Shown here piece after piece: positions 51,696 through 64,000 of a stretch of 64,000 bases of DNA; the first letter of the stretch is position 1; each line of letters starts with the position of its first letter. Under the pieces are notes generated by a model that made no database searches, had not been told where the DNA came from, and worked only from the letters and a program-made list of their open reading frames with translations. The translations under genes and the position numbers were made by a program. The DNA is from Pegea sp. RAD2-039 (lineage: Eukaryota > Chordata > Thaliacea > Salpida > Salpidae), in contig JAQGEQ010000170.1 of assembly GCA_034620365.1 (NCBI GenBank), positions 248,001 through 312,000 on the forward strand, in the 5' to 3' direction.

Positions 51696-53918
51696 TTTAT
51701 TTCTTTTATAAAACTATGACTTATAACTGTAAAATATTATCTTTGAAAACTATGAAAAAATTAAATTCTAAACTTTAATTTTAAATGATTGTTATGCTTA
51801 AAAAATCAATAAAATAGTATCTAAAATTTATATAATATATAAAAAGAAAACAATTTATAATTATTTTTATCATAATGATTGATTTTCTGAATGTCAAGAA
51901 GCTTATTGCTAATAATCAATAAAACTATCTTAAATTGTAAACAATTAAAACTTATAAAACTTTTACAAAACTTTAAAACTGCTTATTATTATAGCATAGA
52001 AGGGACTTTCCCAGTTGTCATTTAATATTTTAAAGATTTTTAATATTCAATAAGTCATCGAAACAATGATAAAAATTTCGAATCAGTGTTTTTACAACGA
52101 TAATATAACATTAAAAAGCATTGTTAAAGTATAGAAAATTTAGTTTAATATTTTCAAGTTGACCAAATATTTCTTAATTGATCATCTTTTCAAATAGTTT
52201 TGTTCTTTACATCACTACTATTTATTAAGAGTAAAAAAATCTTGCGTAATAATTAAATAGAAAACCATCATGGCAGGAATTATTAACTTGTTTATGATAT
52301 CATGTTTTTAGAAATAGAGTTATCTTTTAAACTATTCAATCAAGTAAAAAATTTCAATTCAAAATGTTCGCTTAGAATAAATAGTTATTCATTGATATAC
52401 TCCATAAAAGAAACTTAAATTTGGAAAGTGCTTTTATTGCAGAAATTTGATTGGCCTTAACTAACTCAGCGACAATTTTTAGTAAATAAACAGTTTGCAA
52501 TGTTAATTATATTTAATTAGTTTTACTAGATATATAAAAAAATGTCAAACCATAAAAATTAAGTAACTCTAAAAGCCCTGTTTAGTATCTGCCTACAGAA
52601 GAGCGTTCAAGAGTCAAATAGTTGATTTACGCAAAACTTACACTTCAATAAGAGTTAATAAAATAAAGAAACTTAAATGTAAGGCAACATTTTTTCATTT
52701 CCCACCAAGGTCTTTAACTTGTTATTTTTGTATTGTTAATAAAACTAAGTATTTATATCAACAAGCTACTACTAACAAATCATATTTCAGTTGTTTTTTA
52801 TCATCACGAATCTAAAAATAAACCATCTTTACGAGCTCATACTAGTAAGTTTGGCTGTACCTATCAATCTACTAATATAAAAACTCTTTTATCTTAACCT
52901 TTAAAAAAGGTAAACAGTTTTCTAATTTCATAACAAAAATGATAAACTAATTTGAAAATGTCTGATATAAATAGCTTCACATTTTGCCAAATTTTTAAGT
53001 ATTTAACTAAGTAAAAAACAGGAAGTTGAAAATTGATGCTAAAAGAGAAACTTGAATTACTGTCATGAAAAAGTCCATCATTGAATGCATTTTTTAATAT
53101 TTCGATCAAATAAAATTCAGATTAACAGATGAAAAATACTCCTATAAAAATACTTGGGAGATAGAATTTGATTGAATTAAAAAAGTAAACAAAAAAAAAG
53201 TTTTCAAATAATTTTTAAATAAATGTAACATTTTCAAGAAATGCACATAAAAGTTATATAAGACGAACAAAATTATTGAAGTACGATTAGCAGAGTGTAA
53301 TAAATAGACTTGAAAATTAAATTGGTAGAGAAAAGAATTTCAAATAATATTTATAACAGACAACAGAAGACTTCTCAGAAGAAAGGCTACAAGAGTTTTG
53401 AAAAAGTATGAAATGTTATTTTGTCTGCAAGTTTTGTTCAATTTTATTACATTGAATAAAATAAAACATTGTTCAATCAATTTAAAAAAAATGTTGGTTG
53501 ATTTAGTAGAACTATATGAGCATGTGAAAAAATGCTAAACAATATTTCTACAATCAACTTAAAAAATAATTTCGTATTTAGCAAAAAGTTCAGAATAACC
53601 AGCTTACATAAGATTCATTATAGGATGATGAGACTGTTCAACTGAATGTATTACAAGTTATTTGATAAAAGCAAGTGTACATAAGAATATAATCTGAGTA
53701 AATAAATTTTATTTGGTGAATATTTGTAGAATAACATTACAGAACAAATTGAATTGAATATTAGTGAATATTCATAATTAGGCACTAGAAAACAATCATC
53801 AATATGATTGAGTTGGATGAGTTAGTTTGCTTTGAAGCATGATTTTCCAGTTTCAAAATTAATTCTCTATACTCAGAATCATATTAGATTAGATATGTAC
53901 ACCAAACATACAAAAGTT
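51696..53918. other. AT-rich intergenic region
   Basis: 2.2 kb between the PRSS16-like start and the PPP6C stop. No exon, repeat or RNA gene was recognised. Confidence 0.45.
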
Positions 53919-54839
53919 TTACAAGAAATATGGGGTAGTGGTTTTCGGTGGTATAACGCGTAATTCATCAGGCACTGCATGAAACAATTTAGCTTCTCTA
54001 TCTTCTGGAGAAGTGATATTCATAATTGCTGCAACATTTCCACATCTGTAACAATAGTTTGGTGCTGACCAAACAGTTACTAATTGACTGTTAAACATGT
54101 ACTTGTAACCATCATGAACTACTTGATGAGCTCGACAAACTAAACAAAGGTCATTTAAAAGTGAAAATTCATAAGTAACTTTAGCACCGAACAACCATCC
54201 TGCCCCACGACCACTAGTAGCCCACGTATCTATATCTTCTTCTGGATCTGACCAAACAAGATCACAAAAAGGTCCTTTATGAGGTATTTCCTGTTGACGG
54301 TCAATTGTACGGATTTGATCCAATGTTCTTATATCAGGAGAAAGTCCACCATGAACACAGAGTATTTTACTATCAATAATAGCAGCTATAGTTAACAAAT
54401 CAAATACTTTGGTGCAATATCTCCAAGCATTAGCATTCCCATATTTAGTTTGACATTCATCATAAAAACCATAAACTTGAGTTATTTGCCTTGTTTCATG
54501 ATTACCTCTTAGTAATGTGAGACGGTGAGGCCATTTAGCTTTGAGAGTTAACAAATAAGTGAATGTTTCAAGACTAAAATACCCTCTATCAACAAAATCA
54601 CCCATAAAAATGTAATTGGTATCAGGTACTTCACCACCAGTACGGAATAACTTTAACAAATCATAAAACTGACCATGAATATCACCACAAACAGTTACTG
54701 GTGTTGAAACCGGCTGAACATTGGATTCTTCAATCAAAAGAGTACATACATAATCACAGAGCTTTTTCAAGTCACTTTCTGGTAAGTATTTACACTCTTT
54801 TGCATACAAAATCATTTTATCAATATCTATTCCTGTCAT
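53919..54839 (-). CDS. PPP6C: Serine/threonine protein phosphatase 6 catalytic subunit, single exon
   Basis: PP2A-like metallophosphatase acting in mitosis, DNA-damage and NF-kB control with SAPS and ANKRD partners. Start Met at 54839 was preferred over an in-frame Met eight codons upstream because it gives 306 residues and aligns with the 305-residue human protein. Metal-binding and catalytic motifs are intact: GDIHG (52-56), GDFVDRG (80-86), RGNHE (111-115), HGG (163-165), and [11 protein letters not shown] near the C-terminus. It ends TPYFL with the methylatable Leu. [15 protein letters not shown] and [13 protein letters not shown] distinguish PP6 from PP2A and PP4. No intron interrupts the frame. 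Confidence 0.96.
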   Translation of the reverse strand: MTGIDIDKMILYAKECKYLPESDLKKLCDYVCTLLIEESNVQPVSTPVTVCGDIHGQFYDLLKLFRTGGEVPDTNYIFMGDFVDRGYFSLETFTYLLTLKAKWPHRLTLLRGNHETRQITQVYGFYDECQTKYGNANAWRYCTKVFDLLTIAAIIDSKILCVHGGLSPDIRTLDQIRTIDRQQEIPHKGPFCDLVWSDPEEDIDTWATSGRGAGWLFGAKVTYEFSLLNDLCLVCRAHQVVHDGYKYMFNSQLVTVWSAPNYCYRCGNVAAIMNITSPEDREAKLFHAVPDELRVIPPKTTTPYFL

Positions 54840-57800
54840 GACAACTTTCTTTTCCAAAACCAATTTATAAGAAGTTCTATAAAAAAAACACTATAAATTA
54901 ACACCATTAATAATTTTCAAAGATAATCTTATAAAAAGTAGCAAACCAATATAATCATAATCGTAAGTATAATATATTATTATATTAAAAAATTATAAAA
55001 AAAATAGGAAGCTTAATTAAAAACTTTAATCACAAATGTTATCTATAAATTTATATTGGAGATTATTATACATATGCAAAATGTTCAGCAACCAGAAAAT
55101 AAAAACAAATTACAAACAACTACAACTCTATAATTCTTTTAACTTTCAACAGCTTATATAACCAAAAAAAATAATTTTTATCAGTAAATATTGAGCCAAC
55201 TGACAAAATAAACTTAAAAAGTTTGAAAAAAAAAAACTTTTACATTTTATCAGTATTTTCCAGCAGAAATATATCTTTGTAAAATTTTGGATAAAAATAG
55301 AAAGATAATTTATTTATTTGATTCAACACTGCATATGTTAAATTATACAGCTCTTATAGCAATTACAAAATAGTATGACTACAGAAAAATAATGAAAAGT
55401 TTTAAGTATCCACATAAATAAAATAAAAAAAATACATATAACACTGTCTTAACTTGAGTCAGTCTACCATGTATAAGGAAGATTTAATAAGTTATATAAT
55501 ATATAATAAAATTAACATAAATACATTAAAATGTTAACAAATAACATGATTTCAGTAGTACTTAAACATATAAAATTACTTATAAAACAAAACTGTTCAA
55601 TATTTGTAGGTGTTAATTTGGGAACATGATAAACAAAATAATATACAAATATAATTAAGCCTTATATTTAGAAACTAAAAACACTTAGTTTTAAATTCAA
55701 ATTTGACAAAAACTTATTATTCCTAAAGTATTTTGTATAGTTCTCTTAATTTCATTTATATAATGTTCCAAGGTAAACTAACAACTAAACATTTGTATGA
55801 TATAAAAAATGTTTAGTCATATCATTAAATAGAAATTATAATAATCTTGATAACATTATTGATGTTAAATTACAAGATTAAATTCATATTCATGCTAAAT
55901 AAAAAAATTCAAACTATAATAAAAGTATCACAAAGAAACTAATTAATAAAAAATAGGGTATGCCTAATAAAATGCTATCATTAAAGACCAATTATATAAA
56001 AATAAAATATTATTAAAATAATATACATTTATCAGACTACTAAAAGGATATCAAAGAAAATTTGCTCTAAATACAGTTAAAAAAAAAAGGTAATTAGGCA
56101 CTTATGTAACATCCAAATTTCCAAATAAATGATTTGTAATATAGTCATTATTTTTATAAATTTTCCTATACAGTATTTTTTGAGAATGAAATGTTAAAAA
56201 GGTCGGTTGTATAAAAATTATCGTACATAACTGGTTTAGAGTTTATTTGCTCAATAAACAAGTCAATTTATTTGAGATAATGTCAGTATTTTACGACGGT
56301 AAAAGTTTGTTTACTTCAAGCATGGGCAAAAAGTAAAATTTTCTATTAAATATCTCTAATGAATAAAATAAATTTTAATTCAAACACAAAAAATAATCTT
56401 CATAGACACAAAAATTTATTTCACTAGTAAACATCTTTCATAGATGTTGAATGAAAGAGTATTACGTACAGCCGTCGAAAGTGTTATTTTTTAAAAGATG
56501 TTGCTCAACAAAATAAAGCACAGTTAAAAAATCTAACTTTGACCTAAAAAAACATTTTTAAATTATCAAAAAATAAATTATCAAAAAAAAAAATTATCTA
56601 AAATTTACCATTTGAAATTTCAGGTTTGAATATTTTAAATATCAAAGTTAAATTTATTCAAAAAACTGTCGAAATATATCATTTTTAACGATTATTATAA
56701 ATACTTTAAGAGTCTATGCATCTATTGCTGGAAATGAAAGAATTAGATGAAAAATAAATATAGAAATATATTTTTAATTTATGGTCAAAAATGTAAGCTT
56801 AACATCGATATGATTTGTTAAAACTCATCAATTTGTTTGTATCGATATAAGTGAAAATTTCTGGTTTGGGTTTTACGAATAACTGACAAAAGACCTTCTT
56901 ATGAGTTTTATTCCATTCCTGTTACCGACTTAGTAATATACGGTTTTATATTTGGTTTAGAAAAATCTATAGGAGTTTATAATAAAGTTTGCAACGGTGT
57001 AAATAAGATTATTTATTGCTTTAATTATATATTTTCATTTTTCACTGCCTTTTAATACTGATATATTTAAGACTAACGTGCAGATGTTAGAATCTTCATG
57101 TTAATACGAATGAATATTATTGAAAAATCCTGATGGTATATTTATTTTAAAAGCATACTCAGTATCATCAAAACTCTTTGCTGTGCACTGCACAAAAGCT
57201 TTTGGAACTCTCCGGAAATACTTTTTATATGAAAAAATAATTTTACAAATTAGTTTTACAAATAACCTGCGTCATAAGTAAGTCTTAAACTATTATAGCA
57301 TAGTCAGAAATATAATCCAAGATTTCATCGAGAAACAATTAAAACTTCAAATATTCTAAAATTTAAACTCGGTATCCTCAGTCATTCAGCGTAACATCAA
57401 AACTATCAATTTAAAGATTATGCACATTTTCTCTATGTTATTTAAATATTTATCTAAAATAGCACAGTCAAGAAAATATTATTTCTAAAAGCGTTAACTG
57501 TTTTTATGAAAGAGAACTATCTATTTTTATCATTTTAATAATTTACAACTTTATTGAAGTTATCCAAAGTGACTGAGTTTAACATTATTTTTATTTCTTT
57601 TACTAAATATAATTTTTTGAGTAGTTTTTTTAGACTTATACCTGCTGATAAAATATCACCGTAATACAAAAATATAATACACAGGATTTATAATTGTATG
57701 TATTTAGGTAGGTTGGAGCAATACTAAAAAATAATAGCCTTATTCTATTATATAGTGGGTTGTTACCCGTAAACCAAATTAATAAATTATGCGAGAATAT

Positions 57801-58079
57801 TTGCTTGTGAATTAGTATATTTTACAGAATCATTTCATACCAATCTATATCACCTGAAAAACTAATTTTCTATCATTATTTTATCTCTGTAAAATTCACA
57901 AAAATTATAATATAATCACAATATATATAGTAAGTGACGTTTTATAAGTTGAGTCTGCAATATTTGTTATTTCTTTGAATCCCATTTTGAGTTTTTTATA
58001 TTAAAAAGTAACTTTCTTAATTAATGATAATTTTTATTAAAAAGTGTTAAAAAGTTTGTACAGCACAATATTCGATAAA
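54840..58079. other. Gene-free AT-rich region
   Basis: 3.2 kb containing LTR-like copy D at 55321-55412. Otherwise nothing recognisable. Confidence 0.45.
55321..55412 (+). repeat. LTR-like repeat fragment, copy D
   Basis: Shares AAATTATACAGCTCTTATAG and TATGACTACAGAAA with copy C of the gypsy-like element. Only the first third of the repeat is recognisable. Confidence 0.6.
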
Positions 58080-61000
58080 TTATTCAACAGATATGAAAAA
58101 ATATTTGCGCTGAAGATGAAGCAAATCATAACGACGTATTCTGACAAAGGCTTCTTGTAATTTGTTATTTAGTAAGCTTGAATGCGTTCTACTTCTCCAA
58201 GTTTTAAGCATCAAGATAGCTTGAGCAAAGAGATTTTGACCGCTACTTGCCTTACCAATAATTTGAGCAACCTTTAAAATTTATCGATTTGTTAAATTCT
58301 CAGCATAATGATTTGTTGATACTCACGTCTTCAGGAAGTAAACCAAGGGCATAAGCCAATTGTTCCCAGTCTTTGTTGTTCAGCAACTTTCTTGCTAACG
58401 ACTCAATTTTATGGTTTGGAAAGATCCTTTTACTGTTACTTTCGTCACCAGAAACTTTATCATTTTTCTTCCATGTTTGAATGTGGTTTGTTCTCGTTGT
58501 AAGAATTTGATTTTGTTGATTTTTATTTCTAATCACATTTTTCTTATTTTTTTCATCTAGTACAAAATGTAAACAAAATTGATTACAATGAGTTATGGTT
58601 TATTTAAAAATAAGTCTTATATGGAGTTTTGCGTTGAAAACTCAAATATACTGATAATGGAAAAAATAAATGATAAGTTATTAAAATCTTTGTGGAAACA
58701 AATATTTTGTATTATTTAATGAAAATGAAGTTCTATTTCCTGAATCTAAAAGTTATTTTTATTAATACTTAAAACAATTAAGAACAATTTCAAAATGTTT
58801 ATTTTCAAAAGAGGCTTTACATTCACAAAAATAATTTAACTAGGTCGTTGACTTTTTAAGTTCTAGTTTGATATAGAAAGTAATTACAATTATGTATCTT
58901 GTGACTATATCGTTTCATGCTTAGATATAAAAAACATATTCCTAATTTATTACATTCAAATAGCAACTTTATCAATTATTATCGTAGAAATTATCAAAAT
59001 GTTTAATTTATTTTAAACAAAGAACTATTTAATCTTAAAGCTTATTATAAATTCAAAAGCTTATACTCAGTTGCCGAGAAACATCAGATAGAAGTTTCGC
59101 TGCCAAATCCTTTTTTCGAATTGTAATAAAAGCATTATAAAGTCGAGGAATTATTTCATTTTGTTCAGTAAAAGATCTCCAATTTGTCAGCATAAGTTGA
59201 CATTGACTGTAATGATTTTCACTGGAACTTGCTCTTTGGTTGAAGAATGCTATGCTCTAGATATCATAAGTGATAATCAATATTTTTCTTTGTTTTTTAA
59301 CGTCTATTCTTTATTCAATATTTGTCAATCAGTTTGTTAAAAAGAATACCCTATTAAAAAACAAAAACTTTGCAAATGATCATTTTCTTCATAAAAAGTA
59401 ATAGTGATATAATGATCAGTTAGTTTAAGTATTTAAAGGATAAATCAAACTTCTGTATTTATCTATTCAGCTTGACAACATATCAATTTTGATTGAATAA
59501 AAAAGAAGGAAGAGGTATTTTTTTGGTCTGGGTCAAAAGACTTTATGTTACCGTCCTTTCAAAAATATTTGTTTTACAGTACCTTTATTTTGGCACTCTT
59601 TATATATTTACAAAAGTGTTATCAAAGAAATACTGATGTGTATTTTGTCAATTCCCATTTCAATAAGTAAAATATTAAAATGTTTCTTATCAAAAATTGT
59701 AATTTAATTCAGTCAACTTAATCAAACGTAACCTCTCTTTATGGTTTAAAGTATATGATTGTTTTTTAAAGTTTAACATTTTTATACTGCAATAAAAAAT
59801 TGTATCATAGCTTTTATTTAGATTAAAACAAATCTATGATTTACTGAAAGTTTATATTTAAGCAGAAGTTCAAAAAACTTACATGAGATAAAAACCCAAG
59901 ACTTTCAGCAAGATGAACCCAGGTATATCTTGGTAAGGCTTTCGAGATGTAAGCAATCACCTCATCAGACAAAATATTTCCTGAATAATTTGCAGTACCT
60001 TAAAAAAACATTTGTACAAAAAAGTTCAGCAAAATTATTTCATTAAGATTAGTGATAAGTAATTAGTAATATAAAAATTACTATTAACTTAGTTATGATA
60101 TTATATTGCAGTTTAATTAAACGTTTATCATTTTGTAAAAGCATTTACGCTCACATATCATCCTATATTTTGTGTTTTCCATTCTAAGGTTTTAAATAAA
60201 GACTTTTGTTTTTAAATCCTTTATTCATTAACCTTTTAACCGTTAAAGAGCTTGTGTACTAAATTTAAAATGTAAATGAATAAAAATTGAAAAATTTAGT
60301 AAAGTATATAAAAAACTTAACTTATTTATAACTTTGTTTGCAGTTACAAAACTAGCTAGCTACTGTTAAATTTATGAAAAAAAACATAAACTAGTTTAAA
60401 TCAAAAAACTATAAAATATAAATATTAAATAAAAAAGATGTATAAATGTATATCCTGTTGAAATAAATCAATTAAACTTTCATGTAAGCTTGCTCTAAAA
60501 ATTTAACCTTTAAATTATATGTAAGAAGAAATTCTGATTATAATTTTAGTTCACGCTTCACATTACTCATTGAAAACTTCAAAAAAAACTTTTTAAATAA
60601 AACTTTAAATTTAGCTAACAATCAAACAGCTTTCAGGTCAATTGTTGACAAAAACTTTTCTAGAAGTTTTTATTGTCGAACTGAATTACATAAGTAGTTG
60701 TTGTTTTAGCTGTGTATGAGCAGAAAAAGTTTTGTGGTTTAGAACTCATTCAAGTACAGAAGAAATTTGCTAAGTACACATTTTATAGCAGAGTACATGG
60801 TTTTTTGTTATCAGTCGTGTTGTATTTATGAAACAAAACATTATAATGATTACTAAATACTTCTCTAACGTTAAAGCAACCAAGACATTTTTTAGATCTT
60901 TAGAATTTTATTTTACCACACTCTATATAGTAATTGATATCTGTTTGAAAGTGAGGATTTATCTTTAACCGTATTTAAGAAAACTGAAACTATTTATATA

Positions 61001-62803
61001 TTCAATTGATAACTCAATGATATGTTTTATCTCTTATTTGTAGGATAAATAATACTTTCAACATAATGTAGTTTTATATTTCATAAAAACACCAACAGTC
61101 ACTAAATAAATATTCATAAAGTTATTCTTTACATCTTTCTAGCTTGTTTTTATCTTATACATTTTAAAACTTCTTTTTAATTTATTGTTGAAATTTTGGT
61201 AATCTAATTTTGTAGGAATCGTTAGCAACTTTTTTCAAAATTATTCAATAACTACAATATTTCAATCAGGAATGGGTTATTTTATTTTGTAAAAACATTA
61301 TTAGCCTGTAGTTGAAATCGAATTGAGGTAATGCAAAATGGTTCAAAAACGCTTTATAAGAGTTTAATGAAAATAAAGATAATGACTTTGAAAGGATTTG
61401 AACATAACACCAAACTACAATTTCATTTGTAAATTTCTAAAAGGCTTGAAATGTATCTCACAATTTTAAACATCATTTTTTTAGGTTCAGACTGTTTAAA
61501 AAAATCTTTAATTCTATTTATTTTATTCTAGACATTGTTATTGTACTAAACTGTAGGAATTTTCCTAGCATTTACTTAATGAGAAATGAAATTTAACATC
61601 TTGTACAATTGAGATTTGATGCTTCAGTAAACATTATTTCAAGTTTGACCATTTACAAAACTACTTACAAAAAAGTTTAATTTTTTCTATCTTAATCTAA
61701 AGTACTTTAAAGTCAGGTCAAACTAAATCATCTTTTATTATAACACATTAATGTTTGACATTTAAATATTTACAAGTCTTAAATTGGGCTAAATTGTACA
61801 AATATTTCCACTTGAAACTATTATGCTATGAAGAATTTCAACGTGGTTTTAAATAATGATTCCTGTTTACTCCTGGATGAAATATAAATCTAAACCGTCG
61901 CTGATATTTGCTTTTTTATTTTATTGTGTCAAAATACTAGCTCTAAAGGTTTTGCTTATATTCTCAATAAAAGGCAATTTCAATTCATACATTTTGTCTA
62001 AGGTGTGTCTTTATCGGCTTTTTATCATTTAGATCAATCTGTCTTCACTTTATGTTGGCTTCCTGATCTAAAGGAGTTGATGATGTCCTAAGCTACAATA
62101 TAGAGTTCTTCACGCTTCAATAGTTCTGAATTTTTTTAAATATTTTTTTTTCGAACTTTCATTTAAACTGCTATTGAATTTGTTTCATATTTTTAAGATT
62201 TGTTCACTTATGAGAATTTGAGGGTACTATTTTAGTTTAGGGCGCTGCTATAAAGTTTGAAGATAAATAAACTTTAGAATAAAAGGATTGCCAGCTTTTA
62301 GTTAGACCAGCTTTAAAATATTTATAAAAATATTAATTTTTAGAGATGATGGAAACATTAATCTTCTCAATGATAGTTTTAAAAGTTTTTTTTAACGAGA
62401 ATCATTGCTCAGATATAGTCTTGCATCTTTAAATATTTTAAACACTTAACTTGATCATTTCATCCCCCATACAGTGAACTTAGACATTACAACTAAACTT
62501 TAAGTTTTTTCATGACCCTATCTTTATTTAGCAATACTTTTGTTAAATTATTGAATAGTAACTGAAACTCTTAATCATAATATAAAGCCAAAGCAACCTT
62601 AAGTTAAACAAACATTTTAACATAATCAATAAAACAATCTATTGACGAAATGATGCCTACGCTGATATTACAAAGCAAAAAGTATAATCAAAATATCATT
62701 TCTTATTTTGATATCTACTGTTGCTGGACACCTTTAAGTATCTCAAACAAAACGTTGCTAGGTAGAATGAAGCTGAATGGTTTTGTGGGCTGATCTGGCA
62801 GCA
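58080..62803 (-). CDS. Protein with two death domains (5' partial model)
   Basis: Exons in transcript order: 62803-62732 (tentative), 59998-59883, 59256-59067, 58556-58327, 58271-58080. The last four are joined by GT-AG and phase; stop at 58082-58080. The first death domain runs from about ALPRYTWVHLAESLGFL to LMLTNWRSF and AFITIRKKDLAAKLL. A polar, Asn/Gln/Lys-rich linker of about 45 residues follows. The second has LLNNKDWEQLAYALGLL, LMLKTWRS and AFVRIRRYDLLHLQ. Death domains mediate homotypic contacts in apoptosis and immune signalling, or end ankyrin, UNC5 and PIDD-type receptors. The tentative upstream exon reads PFSFILPSNVLFEILK, loosely like the end of a UPA domain. More N-terminal sequence is missing, so the class cannot be decided. 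Confidence 0.7.
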
Positions 62804-64000
62804 CTATAAAAAGAGGTTTCTTATTATGAATTACATTTTATTCAAGTATTAATTGAGCATATGGTAGTTAAGATCAAATTAGAAGTTTTTTTATTATCTT
62901 TAGAATATTTGCAGGTAAAAAAAATTATGAGATTTTTATATTTTTTAATTTTATCAAACATAAAGTAATTAGTAATTTCAACTAAGAAAAATAATTTGTT
63001 TTAAATTTTCAAATAAATAAACGTGAAAATATTACTTTATCTAATGTTTGTATAAGAGTAACGATTAGCAGTGAAATATTATATAAAACGTTATATTAAC
63101 TTAGTAGATCTATTTGACTATATACAAATTTTATAACCAAACCATCTCTAAGATGTTATACGGTTAATTGATTGATATTTGAAAAAATCCAGTCAACAAA
63201 AAATGTTCATGCTTGATAAATTGTATAAGTACATTCGGCTTTGTTAAAAAGAATTATTTTAGTTACGCTTAAAACGTTTATATGTCTTCCTTGAAATTCT
63301 TTGCTCGGTGGACTGTATCTTTCATACAACCTGTAATTGGCATTGTAGTTTTTTAAAAACATATACTTTTTAACTCTTCAGTAAAAACATATTTATTCGA
63401 AATGCCTCAAAGTTTCTTTGTTAGATAATTATAAATTATACAACCTTCAAAAACTTCAATTAGTTACCATAAACCCATAAAATCTTATTTTTAAGTCTAA
63501 CAATTTGTTATTATTGCTCTAATGTTAGTTTTTAAATCAAATTAACAATATTTAGAAATACATTTTCATAATAAAGAAATGTTTATAGTCATTTTTATTG
63601 TTAATATCCTGTTTAAAACCTTTGATGAGTATCAAAATAATGAGTAATTTTTGGTGAAGCAATCTTTTGTAAGCTTTGGGTGTAACATAAGCAAATAAAG
63701 GTTATAAATAAAAGCTAAAAAAGGTGATATCATTGCTACATGATACAAGAGTAACAGTTTCATATTGTACGTTTGAATAATGAGAGATTAGTTTCGATTT
63801 CAATTTACTCTACTATATTAGTTTAAATTAATGAGCAACTAACAATTATTTGTTACAATAGTTTACTTGATGATTGGAAGTGTTTCGATCACAATTAGAA
63901 GAGTTTCTCTATACCAGTGATCTTACACTGTCATGGAGTTGCTCTTCTATTTGTTTTACGATCCTTTACTTCAGGAAGTATGATGGATTGAATGTATATG
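62804..64000. other. Right end of window, unresolved
   Basis: An AG-preceded open minus-strand segment near 63330-63230 (starting LYERYSPPSKEF) could belong to the death-domain gene, but its phase does not join the exon at 62803. Nothing else is supportable. Confidence 0.3.

Noticed and set aside
62045..62100. Minus-strand open segment with acceptor near 62092 as an exon of the death-domain gene
   Set aside because: Its only open frame does not fit the phase between 62732 and 59998.

Overview
This window is nuclear DNA from an animal, most likely an A+T-rich invertebrate with compact introns. Three things point that way. Coding exons of 15 to 480 bases are joined by GT-AG introns, many only 44 to 60 bases long. 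The genes are animal families: a GALNT10-type glycosyltransferase, strumpellin/WASHC5, PHF12, MED6, an SLC15-type carrier, a PRSS16-type peptidase and death domains. Several non-LTR and LTR retroelement relics are present. I cannot place the species.

Left part (1-17.6 kb). The 3' half of a GALNT10-like gene enters from the left edge (+). A 13-exon divergent SLC15 carrier (+) follows, then a 7-exon cytosolic sulfotransferase (-). Between and beyond them are a second, decayed sulfotransferase 3' end, an LTR fragment directly upstream of the sulfotransferase start, a LINE relic, an orphan exon interrupted by TGA, and a perfectly identical 343-base repeat pair 6.65 kb apart. A five-exon gene for a secreted, probably GPI-anchored protein of unknown family (+) closes this part.

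Middle (17.8-42 kb). MSH5 (-) is a single uninterrupted exon. A gene-poor AT-rich gap holds a duplicated 80-base element with nested complementary arms. WASHC5 (-) can be followed through 26 exons (1167 codons plus stop). Its first intron carries a same-strand LINE 3' end, and its ninth intron carries a compositionally distinct insert. A decayed LINE (+) and a fragment of another LINE family (+) follow, then PHF12 (+, 18 exons: two PHD fingers and an FHA domain), which converges on MED6 (-, 7 exons).

Right part (42-64 kb). A decayed Ty3/Gypsy-like element lies between degenerate LTR copies. It is followed by a single-exon orphan gene for a basic protein (+), a SOUL/HEBP-type gene lacking its 5' end (-), a PRSS16-like S28 peptidase (-), an intronless PPP6C (-), and a gene with two death domains that share intron positions (-). 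The 5' end of this last gene was not resolved and probably lies near or beyond 62.8 kb.

The genes do not form a pathway and show no operon-like spacing. The most unusual signals are the duplicated 80-base structured element, the identical 343-base repeat in diverged flanks, the two intronless housekeeping or meiotic genes among intron-dense neighbours, and the duplicated death domains. Exon coordinates were derived by hand from splice sites, reading phase and remembered family sequences; no alignment program was run.
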